Shown here in pieces: positions 8,894-17,055 of a stretch of 64,000 nt of DNA. The notes beneath the pieces were generated by a model. The model was not told the origin of the DNA and did not search any database. It saw only the letters and a list, made by a program, of their open reading frames with translations. The stretch is from Saccharibacter sp. 17.LH.SD (GTDB taxonomy: Bacteria > Pseudomonadota > Alphaproteobacteria > Acetobacterales > Acetobacteraceae). The DNA lies in contig NZ_WVHO01000009.1 of NCBI RefSeq assembly GCF_009834805.1, forward strand, positions 374,501 to 438,500. Reading direction: 5' to 3'. The number at the start of each line of letters is the position of its first letter. The first letter of the stretch is position 1. The translations under genes and the position numbers were made by a program.

Positions 8894-8915
8894 TCACTAC
8901 TAGGGAAGGCCAGGA

Positions 8916-10325
8916 ATGATGCAGGAATTTGATCTATTCATCATTGGAGCAGGTTCTGGAGGCGTGCGTTGTGCACGGATTGCTGCCCAGCATGGTGCGC
9001 GTGTTGCGGTCGCAGAGCGGCGCCATTGGGGTGGAACCTGTGTCAATCTTGGCTGTGTTCCTAAAAAACTTATGGTTTATGCGGCTGATACAGGTCGCTT
9101 GATTGATGATGCGCCTGGTTATGGGTGGGATGTGACACGCTCTCCTCATCATTGGGCGCGTTTTATGGAAGCAAAAGACCAGGAGATTACACGTCTCAAT
9201 GGTATTTATGTTTCCATGCTTGAGAAGGCAGGGGTGACGCTTTTTACGGGGGATGCACGTCTCTGTGATGCGGAGACGATTGAGATTGGCCCCTCAACTT
9301 TGGCCCCGGATGCTCCTGTCCAGCGCGTTAAAGCTAAAAAGATTGTTCTTGCGACAGGGTCCGTTCCCGTAAAGTTAGATATTCCTGGGGCAGAGTTTGC
9401 CATAACCTCAGATGAGGTTTTCCATCTTGCCCAACGCCCAGAAAGAATTGCCGTTATTGGGAGCGGTTATATTGGCGTTGAATTTGCCGGTATTTTTTCT
9501 GGTTTAGGATCAAAGGTTGATCTGGTTTATCGTCAGTCTCTTCCCTTACGTGGTTTTGATCATGAAGTGCGTGAGCATCTGAGTGAGGGGATTGACCTTT
9601 ATGATATCACCCGTCACGCGGGGTGTTCTCCTACTAAGATTGAGAAGAATGCAGACGGGCTCTGCCTGACGCTTGATAATGGTCAGACATTGGAGGTTGA
9701 TGCTGTTCTTATGGCGACAGGACGGCGACCTTCTGTTGATAAGTTAGGCCTTGATGCGGCAGGGGTAAGGACCGAGAAAGGTCGAGTCGTCGTGGATGCA
9801 CAGTCAGCCACCAATGTCGCGTCGATCTATGCGATTGGTGATATTACGGATCAGTATAATCTGACGCCGACAGCCATTGCAGAAGGGCATTTGCTTGCTG
9901 AGCGTTTATACGCTCCACAAGGGCGAGAATGGTCTTTTGAAACAACCCCTAAAGCTGTTTTCTTTGCGTCTCCGGTTGCGACTGTGGGCATGACTGAGGA
10001 GGAAGCAGCGAGAGAGCATGATATAACAGTCTACACGACCCGTTTTACAGCGATGCGTCAGGTTTTACCTAAGCGCTCAGGTAAAATTTTCATGAAACTC
10101 GTGATTGATCAGAAGAGCGATGTCGTGCTCGGGGCTCATATGGTTGGGCCGGATGCTCCAGAAATTATTCAAATGCTTGCGATTGCTGTAAGTGCTCGAT
10201 TGACAAAAAAACAGATTGATCGAACGATTTCCCTTCATCCGACTTCGGCAGAAGAATTTGTGACAATGCGTACACCAACACGCCATGTTAGGCGTGGGAT
10301 GAGCGGCCCTCTTTCTAAAAACTAG
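8916..10325 (+). CDS. gor: Glutathione-disulfide reductase
   Basis: This flavoprotein reduces oxidised glutathione with NADPH in the cytoplasm. The FAD motif is GAGSGG (11-16). The redox-active disulfide is in CVNLGC (Cys42 and Cys47), the NADPH-binding segment reads GSGYIGVEFAGIF, and the C-terminal catalytic motif is HPTSAEE. The length of 469 residues is normal. An ATG doublet starts the gene behind GGGAAGGCCAGGA. It follows fpr in the same direction, and a FUSC-family gene begins just after it. The disulfide sequence CVNLGCVPKK fits glutathione reductase better than dihydrolipoamide or mercuric reductase. Confidence 0.94.
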   Translation: MMQEFDLFIIGAGSGGVRCARIAAQHGARVAVAERRHWGGTCVNLGCVPKKLMVYAADTGRLIDDAPGYGWDVTRSPHHWARFMEAKDQEITRLNGIYVSMLEKAGVTLFTGDARLCDAETIEIGPSTLAPDAPVQRVKAKKIVLATGSVPVKLDIPGAEFAITSDEVFHLAQRPERIAVIGSGYIGVEFAGIFSGLGSKVDLVYRQSLPLRGFDHEVREHLSEGIDLYDITRHAGCSPTKIEKNADGLCLTLDNGQTLEVDAVLMATGRRPSVDKLGLDAAGVRTEKGRVVVDAQSATNVASIYAIGDITDQYNLTPTAIAEGHLLAERLYAPQGREWSFETTPKAVFFASPVATVGMTEEEAAREHDITVYTTRFTAMRQVLPKRSGKIFMKLVIDQKSDVVLGAHMVGPDAPEIIQMLAIAVSARLTKKQIDRTISLHPTSAEEFVTMRTPTRHVRRGMSGPLSKN

Positions 10326-10369
10326 GAAATTTGAAGGAAGGTGTGAATAACGGGAAAAGGGGGGATGGA

Positions 10370-12454
10370 GTGAGTAAGCTAACTTTCACACCCTCTTTTA
10401 CGCGTGCCGCATTCTTTTCCCTGCGTACGACTATTGCTTCACTGGTTGCTTTGGCAATTGCTTTCTGGATGGAGCTTGGAGAGCCGCAATGGGCGGCCAT
10501 GACAGTCTGGATTGTTGCACAAAATTCGCGCGGTATGAGCCTTTCTAAAGGGCGCTGGCGTGTCGTTGGGACCTTAGCGGGGATGGTTGCCGCGATTGTA
10601 TTAATTGCGGCGTTTCCGCAATCAACATGGTTGTTTTTCCCTGCATTAGCGTTGTGGCTCGGTTTATGTGCTGGGCTTGCATCTATGACACAAAATTTCC
10701 GTGGCTATGCTTTAGTTCTAGCCGGCTATACGGGGGCTATTATCGCTATTAGTGCGGCAGAGCAGCCCGATAATATTTTTTATATTGCCGTCGCACGTGG
10801 CACGTATATTTTGCTTGGGGTTGTGTGTGAGATGGTTGCTGGGATGATTTTCGTTCCGGGAGCAGCCCGGAAGGCACGAGAAGACCTCCAAAAAAAGCTT
10901 TCTCATACGATGAGCTCGTCGGCTTTGGCCCTGGGGGCTATTATGCGGGGTGAGCCAGAGGCGGTTGATCGGCTTTGTACGCAGCTTGGGTCCCTGCAGT
11001 CATTTAATGACCAGCTAGAATTTATCCGTATCGATATGCATGACGAGGGACGTGACGTTAATCGGGCTTATGTGACACTGGGCGGGGTTGCCGTTGTCTT
11101 GTCTCGTGGGTTGGGATTACGGTCACGTATGGCGTCGGTCGGGGTATTGGCGTCAGCATTGCGGGAAGATTTGACTCATTTTGCTGATGGGATAACGGAG
11201 TTAGCTTCTTTATTATCGGTTGAAGCAAAGGCCGCTGCGCAAGCTCTTGAAAAAGGGGAGGAGCTTCTTAAATTTTGCCGACAAAAAATGGCTGTTTATT
11301 TGCCTCGTAACGACCAGACGGCGATCCAGGAAGGGATTGTTTTAACGGGGGTCGAGGTGCTTTTAGAGGATATGTGCGCTGTCTTATCGTCACATTTAGC
11401 AGGTGTGCAGCGTATTGGTATGCCAGAGCATCATCGTTTGCACCGACGTGCAGATATAAAAATGGCGTTTCTTAATGCCATTCGTACAATGGCGGCTATT
11501 TTGTTTGGTGCCTTTATTTGGGAGATCACCGCATGGCCGCATGGAACATTATACGTTATCTTTATTGCATTGGTCTGTGCACGCTTCTCGACTTTTGATA
11601 ACTCAGTTCTTATTAGTCGTCATTTCTTTTATGGTGCCGTTTGGGCTGTGATTGCAGGGATTGTTCCTGTTTTTGTCGTTATGCCCATAACATCCAGTTA
11701 TACGGTGTTATCCTTAGTTCTTGGTACGTTGATGTTCTTGGGAGGGGTCGCCTTGCGCTATCCGCCCACGGCGGTGATGGCAGCGTCTTATGTTAACTTT
11801 CTTCCATGGGTCTTGGGGTTGGATAATCAGGGACGCGTAAGCGAACTTGAATGGTTCAATGTGTGCCTGGCGCTTTTGTTAGCCTTATGGAGTGGCGTAC
11901 TAGTCTTCCAAATCGTGCTGCCGTTTTCATTACGACATGCTTGGGACCTTTTAAGGCGTCAATTACTTGCAGGCTTGCGGCATATTGGCGAGCGAAAGGA
12001 AAGCATGCGCCAATATGACTGGGTTGATGATACGACACAACGTATGGAACAGGCTTTTCGCTTTGCAGGTCAGTTACCGAAAGAGCAGGTAGATCGTATG
12101 ATTCACGGCACTCTTTCTGTTGTGACCGTCGGGCGTAATCTTTTGATGTTGAGAAAATTGACCCAAGATGGGCGCTTACCAAGAGAAGCTGTCAGTGAGG
12201 GAGAGGAACTCATTGAAGCATTGACGCGCCCAGGTGCTGGGGAACATCATTTCAGCCCAGAGGCATCCATGGAATTTCGTGCTGAACAAGATTCCTTGGG
12301 GCAGTTATTCTTAAAGACAAAAGATTTGGCTGTTCGTCGAGACCTGGCATTGGCAATGGGTGCGTTGCGTATTATGCGTTTCGAATTGCCAATAGGTCAG
12401 GCATTTCTTAATGAGCCGCTTATCCTTTCAGGAAAGACAGAAGGTCTTGGTTAA
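10370..12454 (+). CDS. FUSC-family inner-membrane protein (putative efflux)
   Basis: This is a large membrane protein of the fusaric-acid-resistance/AaeB class. It has two similar halves, each with a block of about five or six membrane helices (first half from FSLRTTIASLVALAIAFWME, second from MAFLNAIRTMAAILFGAFIW) followed by a soluble helical region. Relatives take part in aromatic-acid efflux, usually with periplasmic and outer-membrane partners, but no such partner is adjacent here, so the substrate is open. I prefer the GTG at 10370 because GGGGGATGGA precedes it (694 residues); a TTG at 10331 and a GTG at 10343 are in frame upstream. The last 35 bases overlap the convergent hydrolase gene. 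Confidence 0.82.
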   Translation: MSKLTFTPSFTRAAFFSLRTTIASLVALAIAFWMELGEPQWAAMTVWIVAQNSRGMSLSKGRWRVVGTLAGMVAAIVLIAAFPQSTWLFFPALALWLGLCAGLASMTQNFRGYALVLAGYTGAIIAISAAEQPDNIFYIAVARGTYILLGVVCEMVAGMIFVPGAARKAREDLQKKLSHTMSSSALALGAIMRGEPEAVDRLCTQLGSLQSFNDQLEFIRIDMHDEGRDVNRAYVTLGGVAVVLSRGLGLRSRMASVGVLASALREDLTHFADGITELASLLSVEAKAAAQALEKGEELLKFCRQKMAVYLPRNDQTAIQEGIVLTGVEVLLEDMCAVLSSHLAGVQRIGMPEHHRLHRRADIKMAFLNAIRTMAAILFGAFIWEITAWPHGTLYVIFIALVCARFSTFDNSVLISRHFFYGAVWAVIAGIVPVFVVMPITSSYTVLSLVLGTLMFLGGVALRYPPTAVMAASYVNFLPWVLGLDNQGRVSELEWFNVCLALLLALWSGVLVFQIVLPFSLRHAWDLLRRQLLAGLRHIGERKESMRQYDWVDDTTQRMEQAFRFAGQLPKEQVDRMIHGTLSVVTVGRNLLMLRKLTQDGRLPREAVSEGEELIEALTRPGAGEHHFSPEASMEFRAEQDSLGQLFLKTKDLAVRRDLALAMGALRIMRFELPIGQAFLNEPLILSGKTEGLG

Positions 12455-13241
12455 GGCGGTGGGCAAATGTCACGAACAGGCCGTGACCGGCGCCGTCATA
12501 TTCTTTGTAGGTTGACTTAGAGAGTGCCTGCGCTGTTAGGCGGCCAGATACAGTGACAGGGACGGTTTCATCAGCAGCGCCATGGACGACGATACTTGGA
12601 ATTTTTAGAGATGCTAAATCAGGACGAAAATCTGTCTTGCTCCAGGCATCAACACACGCCAATGTCGCTACGGGGCTGGCTTGGCTTGCCATGAGGAATG
12701 TCCAATCGAGAACACCGTTACTGACATCGTCGCCAGCTTCTTTCTGACCATAAAAGGTCGGAGCAAAACTTCTAAGAAAAGCAAATCGATCGATCCGAAT
12801 TTGTGTTTTGATTTCTTCAAAAATTTCGCTGTCGATGCCGTCAGGATTATCCTTCGTTTTGAGAAGGAATGGAGGAACCGCACCAATAAATCCAGCCTGC
12901 TTGATACGGTCATGGCCATGGCGGGCAATGTAGCGTGCGACTTCGCCCCCGCCCATGGAAAAACCAATTAATGTAGCGTCTCGTAAGTTAAGCTCTTTAA
13001 CGATGGCGTCGAGGTCATCAGACAGTGTATCGTAATCATACCCTGTTGCAGCATGATCTGATAAACCAAAACCACGGCGGTCATACGTAATGACGCGGTA
13101 TCCAGCGTCGAGTAACGCAGGGATTTGGAAGGACCACATATCCCCATTGAGTGGCCAACCATGAATAAGGATAACCGGTCGCCCCCGTCCCATATCGCGA
13201 ACATGGAGTGCAGTGCCGTCAGAGGTATAAACGAAAGGCAT
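12420..13241 (-). CDS. Alpha/beta hydrolase, non-haem chloroperoxidase type (second copy)
   Basis: This 273-residue hydrolase is from the same subfamily as the one at 4433-5269. The oxyanion segment is IHGWPLNGD, the motif DRRGFGLSD is present, and the nucleophile elbow is GFSMGGGEVARYIARHG. The acid is in HGAADETVP and the catalytic His in GAGHGLF. The two copies share the motif order and many residues around GGGEVARY but differ clearly in the lid (about 140-200). Its 3' end overlaps the end of the FUSC gene on the opposite strand by 35 bases. The natural substrate is unknown; esterase or perhydrolase activity is the best inference. Confidence 0.86.
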   Translation of the reverse strand: MPFVYTSDGTALHVRDMGRGRPVILIHGWPLNGDMWSFQIPALLDAGYRVITYDRRGFGLSDHAATGYDYDTLSDDLDAIVKELNLRDATLIGFSMGGGEVARYIARHGHDRIKQAGFIGAVPPFLLKTKDNPDGIDSEIFEEIKTQIRIDRFAFLRSFAPTFYGQKEAGDDVSNGVLDWTFLMASQASPVATLACVDAWSKTDFRPDLASLKIPSIVVHGAADETVPVTVSGRLTAQALSKSTYKEYDGAGHGLFVTFAHRLNQDLLSFLKG

Positions 13242-13297
13242 AAAACTGTCCTATGTTGCTGTTGCTATCGAACAGGGGGAGTTTAAGGTGACCGATC

Positions 13298-13720
13298 TTA
13301 CCATCCATTACCGCGAGGGCTGACCCAACCATTTCCTGTTGCATCACCAAGTTGGCCTGTTCGTACAGGGTTGCTGTCTTGATAGGCTGTACCGAAAGCA
13401 CCTAGGTTGCTGCCCGTAACGGAGTCACGATGAGACTTCACCATCGCCTGGTGGTCAGGGTCCGGCCCGTTTTGGAAATCAGGAGATGGTGCGTCTTGAT
13501 AGCCGGGAGGCGGAGAACGATGACCTTGTGCATGGAAGTGCTCCCCATCGCGGCGTTTCGCCTTATATTGTGGAGCTGGGTTATCATTCGTGTCGCCCTG
13601 GTAAGCTTGGCCAAAACGGACGCTTTGCGCAACAGCCGGCATTGTTGTGCCGAGTAGGGCGCATGCAGCTCCCATTAACGCAACGCTTTTAAAACGAAAA
13701 ACAAATGAGGTCGAAGGCAT
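13298..13720 (-). CDS. Small secreted protein with internal repeats, unknown function
   Basis: This 140-residue protein is not recognised from any named family. Residues 1-31 form a Sec signal peptide with a hydrophobic core and likely cleavage after AVA. The mature part is hydrophilic and rich in Gly, Asn, Asp, Gln, Pro and His. It has two copies of an FG-x-AYQ motif (FGQAYQGD at 36-43 and FGTAYQDS at 109-116) and ends with two GNGW copies. It contains one Cys, inside the signal peptide. The ATG at 13720 is chosen because CAGGAAAAG lies nine bases upstream; the frame extends only to a TTG further out. It is probably monocistronic and divergent from the DAHP synthase gene. Confidence 0.7.
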   Translation of the reverse strand: MPSTSFVFRFKSVALMGAACALLGTTMPAVAQSVRFGQAYQGDTNDNPAPQYKAKRRDGEHFHAQGHRSPPPGYQDAPSPDFQNGPDPDHQAMVKSHRDSVTGSNLGAFGTAYQDSNPVRTGQLGDATGNGWVSPRGNGW

Positions 13721-13943
13721 TATTGTACTTTTCCTGACCAAAGAGTGATCTCACTGCTCCTTATCATCGGCCTACTACTTGTTATGTTCAAGTCCTTCTG
13801 AAAAATTGTTGGATGATGACGGGATTAATTTTGGGAAGAAGCCTACCATTTCCATCTTGTTTCGCGCATAGTGGGGATAGCTCTTATTCTTCTGTAGTGA
13901 TACGAAGAACCCTTGTTTTCCTAACTCTTTCTGGAGACTGAAG

Positions 13944-15329
13944 ATGCATCCCTCGGTTGGATCGCAGGCTATTTCCCAGACCCCATGGTCACCATCCACT
14001 TGGCGTTCGCGGCCAATTCGTCAAGCTCCAACCTATGCGGATCAGGCGGCGTTAGAGGCTGTAGAGGCGCGTCTTCATCGATATCCACCTTTGGTGTTTG
14101 CTAGCGAGGCAGAGCGTTTAAAGGCGCGTCTTGCGGCCGCATCACGGGGAGAGGCTTTTGTTCTACAGGGAGGAGCCTGTGCTGAAAGCTTCCGTGATTT
14201 CACGGGAGATGTTGTGCAGGACACGTTTCGCGTTTTGTTACAAATGTCTGCTTTGTTGGCATTTGCGACGAAAGTTCCTGTCGTCAAAATTGGGCGTATG
14301 GCTGGGCAATATGCTAAGCCGCGTTCATCACCGACAGAAAAGCGTGATGGTGTAGAACTCCCCTGTTATCGCGGTGACGTTATCAATGGATACGAGTTTA
14401 CCGCTGAAGCGCGTGAGCCTGATCCAAAACGTATGGAAATAGGATATTTTCAGGCTGCAGGGGTTTTAAATCTATTGCGTGCTATGGCGCGTGGTGAGGA
14501 GGCTAACCTGCATGCGATTCATCGTTGGAACGTGGATTTCGTAGAGCGGTTGCGGAAGATTCCTCGTTATCGTGAGCTCGAAGATCAAATCGGTGACAGC
14601 CTGACCTTTATGCAGGCATGCGGCGTGCGGGCTGATTCAGCTCAGCTTAGAGAGACAGAATTTTATACCTCTCATGAGGCACTTTTATTGCCTTATGAGG
14701 AAGCGTTAACACGCATTGATAGCACAACGGGTGAGTATTACGATCACTCAGCACATTTCATTTGGATTGGCGATAGGACACGTCAGCCTGAGGGAGCCCA
14801 TGTTGAGTTTTTGCGTGGTGTTCGTAATCCAATCGGCATTAAGGTTGGTCCGACGACACGTATTGATGAATTGCTCAGTTTGCTCGAAATTCTTAATCCG
14901 CAGGATGAGGCTGGGCGCATCACATTGATATCGCGTATGGGTTCCAAAAAGGTGCGCGAACTTCTTCCTCCACTTTTGGATGCGGTTCACAAATCTGGAC
15001 GTTGTGTAACGTGGCTGTGTGATCCGATGCATGGCAATACGACGACAGCCTCCAATAAGCTCAAAACACGTGCATTTGATGATGTGTTTGATGAGATTAT
15101 AGGCTTTTTTGAGGTGTTTAGAAAAGCGGGTCTACCAGCTGGGGGTATTCATCTGGAGATGACAGGGCGTGATGTGACGGAGTGCACAGGCGGCTCACAA
15201 TGTCTGACAGACGATAACTTGCCCGAGCGATATGAGACATTTTGTGATCCTCGGCTAAATGGAGAGCAATCAATGGAGATTGCCTTTAAACTGGCGGACG
15301 CTTTAATTAAAACACCGTTGGTGAAATGA
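13944..15329 (+). CDS. Class II 3-deoxy-7-phosphoheptulonate (DAHP) synthase
   Basis: This enzyme condenses phosphoenolpyruvate and erythrose 4-phosphate in the first step of the shikimate pathway. It is the class II (plant and mycobacterial) type, 461 residues. Diagnostic segments are QGGACAESF, KIGRMAGQYAKPRSSP, ISRMGSKKVRELLPP, DPMHGNTT and HLEMTGRDVTECTGG. A Cys in GGACAE and the His of DPMHGN fit the metal site. GGAGACTGAAG precedes the ATG. The 223-base region before it, shared with the divergent secreted-protein gene, shows no convincing attenuator. It is followed by pncB after 33 bases. Later pathway steps are encoded at 33.4-35.0 kb. Confidence 0.95.
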   Translation: MHPSVGSQAISQTPWSPSTWRSRPIRQAPTYADQAALEAVEARLHRYPPLVFASEAERLKARLAAASRGEAFVLQGGACAESFRDFTGDVVQDTFRVLLQMSALLAFATKVPVVKIGRMAGQYAKPRSSPTEKRDGVELPCYRGDVINGYEFTAEAREPDPKRMEIGYFQAAGVLNLLRAMARGEEANLHAIHRWNVDFVERLRKIPRYRELEDQIGDSLTFMQACGVRADSAQLRETEFYTSHEALLLPYEEALTRIDSTTGEYYDHSAHFIWIGDRTRQPEGAHVEFLRGVRNPIGIKVGPTTRIDELLSLLEILNPQDEAGRITLISRMGSKKVRELLPPLLDAVHKSGRCVTWLCDPMHGNTTTASNKLKTRAFDDVFDEIIGFFEVFRKAGLPAGGIHLEMTGRDVTECTGGSQCLTDDNLPERYETFCDPRLNGEQSMEIAFKLADALIKTPLVK

Positions 15330-15362
15330 GAGAGGCGACTGTACTCTAGGGAAAGACGTGTT

Positions 15363-16544
15363 ATGACAACACCACAACAGGCTCTTGAGCACTCACATGC
15401 CTCGCAAGATCCACTCGATGAAGCGACAATTCTTGCGCGGACAGATGCGTATTTTGTCCGAACACGCGACATTGTGCGCCATTTCGGTGATAGCCAGGTT
15501 ACGTATGCTGTTTTTATTCGTCGTCCTGTAATTGCCGCATGTGGGTTGGCACTACGATGGTTACGTAATGTCGCAAAGAAGCAGGGCTTTGAGATTGATT
15601 GTCGTGAAGTCTATCCCGAGGGGACATGGGTTGGTGCCGGTGAGCCCCTTTTTTATCTCACGGGTTCTTTTGCTGATTTAGCACCGTTAGAGACGTTGTT
15701 TCTACAGAAGCTAGGGGCTGTGTGTGTGGCGGCGCATAATGCCTATCAAATGGCATTGGCCCTCCCAAAAGTTCCTTTCCTGGCAATGGACGCGCGGCAT
15801 TCTGCCGGTGAAGAAATGCAGGAACAGATGGCTTACGCGGCTTCTGTTGGCTCACGTGCAGCACAGAAGGAAGGCGCAACCGGTTTTATCGGTAATGCGA
15901 ACGATGCCACAGCGGGCTTTTTTGGTCTTGAACACGGGCTAGGCACGATGCCGCACGCGTTGGTTGGTTACGCAGGCTCGACGTTACGCGCGGCGCAAAT
16001 GTACGCTGAGTTATATCCTGATCAACCTTTGTCTGTGTTGGTGGATTATTTTGGTCGGGAAGTGAGTGATGCCGTGGAAGTCTGCCGTTATTTCAAAGAG
16101 AGGGCGGCTACGGGTGAGGTCAGTGTGCGTTTGGATACGCATGGTGGGCGTTTCTTAGAAGGGCTTGATCCGCAAAGTTCCTACGATGTGTTAGAGCGTT
16201 ATGCGCCAGGGGCCATTCGTCGTTATCGTTCGGAAAAGGAGTTGCGTTATCTCGTTGGAACAGGTGTTTCAGCTGCGGCTATTTGGCGGATGCGGGAGGC
16301 CCTGGATGAAGCTGATTTCCCCAAAGTTAAAATTGTTGTTTCTTCCGGTTTTAACGTAGCAAAATGTACGGCGATTTATGATGCAGATGCACCGGTTGAT
16401 GTGGTGGGGACTGGATCATTTTTGCCAGATTCATGGTCTGAGACATATGCGACGGCTGATATTGTTGCCTATGATGGTGAGCCGCGTGTTAAAATAGGCC
16501 GCGAATTCTTGCTCAAAAATTTCAGAAAAGACGGTCATTCATGA
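15363..16544 (+). CDS. pncB: Nicotinate phosphoribosyltransferase
   Basis: This enzyme makes nicotinate mononucleotide from nicotinate and PRPP in NAD salvage. The 393-residue chain matches the shorter nicotinate phosphoribosyltransferase branch: FIRRPVIAACGLALRWL near the N terminus, MDARHSAGEEMQ (whose His fits the phosphorylated-His region), GNANDATAG, DTHGGRF and GTGSFLPDSW, a glycine-rich phosphate-binding loop. It follows the DAHP synthase gene and overlaps the next small gene by four bases (ATGA), so the three likely share a transcript. The symbol is used in the broad sense, since several subfamilies carry this name. Confidence 0.85.
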   Translation: MTTPQQALEHSHASQDPLDEATILARTDAYFVRTRDIVRHFGDSQVTYAVFIRRPVIAACGLALRWLRNVAKKQGFEIDCREVYPEGTWVGAGEPLFYLTGSFADLAPLETLFLQKLGAVCVAAHNAYQMALALPKVPFLAMDARHSAGEEMQEQMAYAASVGSRAAQKEGATGFIGNANDATAGFFGLEHGLGTMPHALVGYAGSTLRAAQMYAELYPDQPLSVLVDYFGREVSDAVEVCRYFKERAATGEVSVRLDTHGGRFLEGLDPQSSYDVLERYAPGAIRRYRSEKELRYLVGTGVSAAAIWRMREALDEADFPKVKIVVSSGFNVAKCTAIYDADAPVDVVGTGSFLPDSWSETYATADIVAYDGEPRVKIGREFLLKNFRKDGHS

Positions 16545-16966
16545 GTGATACAGAGAAAAATATTCCCGAAAAAGGTTGGACGGTTCGAATCATTGATCAA
16601 TCCGGCGCAACGGATGATGGGATGGTAGAAGAAGTTAGCGGCTTTATTGATTTGTTGCATGCGAATGCTTTTGCGCGTGCCTATGTGCGTGACAGTATTG
16701 AGCGTTGTCGTGTCCCAGGGGCTACGGATCGTGAGGTGCTCGAAAGTTGGTTTTCTTTCGGAGAAAGTGCTGAGATACCAGATGCTGGCGATGAGGGGTG
16801 GAAGGTTAATACGGAATTGGATGAGTTTGTGTCCACTCCTGCGACGCCGATGGAAAGAGATTGGCGCAGCATCGATCCCCGGCGCTTGGTGGATGAAGAT
16901 GAAATTATTGGCCCTCCTGATGATGACGAGGATGATGCGTCACAATCAGAGGTTATTCGCCATTAG
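16541..16966 (+). CDS. Small acidic protein, unknown function
   Basis: This 141-residue protein belongs to no family I recognise. It has no signal peptide or membrane segment. An ordered-looking part (about 10-75, GWTVRIIDQSG through SGFIDLLHANAFARAYVRDSIERC) is followed by a very acidic tail with runs of Asp and Glu (DDDEDD near the end). The region FARAYVRDSIERCR resembles an amphipathic helix. The ATG overlaps the pncB stop, which points to translational coupling and perhaps a role tied to nicotinate phosphoribosyltransferase or simply to a shared transcript. It looks like a lineage-restricted conserved hypothetical protein. Confidence 0.7.
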   Translation: MSDTEKNIPEKGWTVRIIDQSGATDDGMVEEVSGFIDLLHANAFARAYVRDSIERCRVPGATDREVLESWFSFGESAEIPDAGDEGWKVNTELDEFVSTPATPMERDWRSIDPRRLVDEDEIIGPPDDDEDDASQSEVIRH

Positions 16967-17055
16967 AGAAGAGGGGAACGGTTGCTGTTATTGATGGATA
17001 TAGCAATGTCGTTTTCTAAAGAGACCATTACCTAAGAGTGAGAATACCAGTTAGT

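Noticed and set aside
13784-13801. Five-codon ORF with two Phe codons before the DAHP synthase gene
   Set aside because: It was considered as an aromatic-amino-acid leader peptide. It lacks a ribosome-binding site, the Phe codons are not consecutive and no terminator hairpin follows before 13944.
16560-16610. GGTTCGAATC, resembling a tRNA T-arm
   Set aside because: It lies inside the coupled acidic-protein gene, and no acceptor stem or anticodon arm can be formed around it. Similar TTCGA hits at 19457 and 47879 are also inside coding genes.
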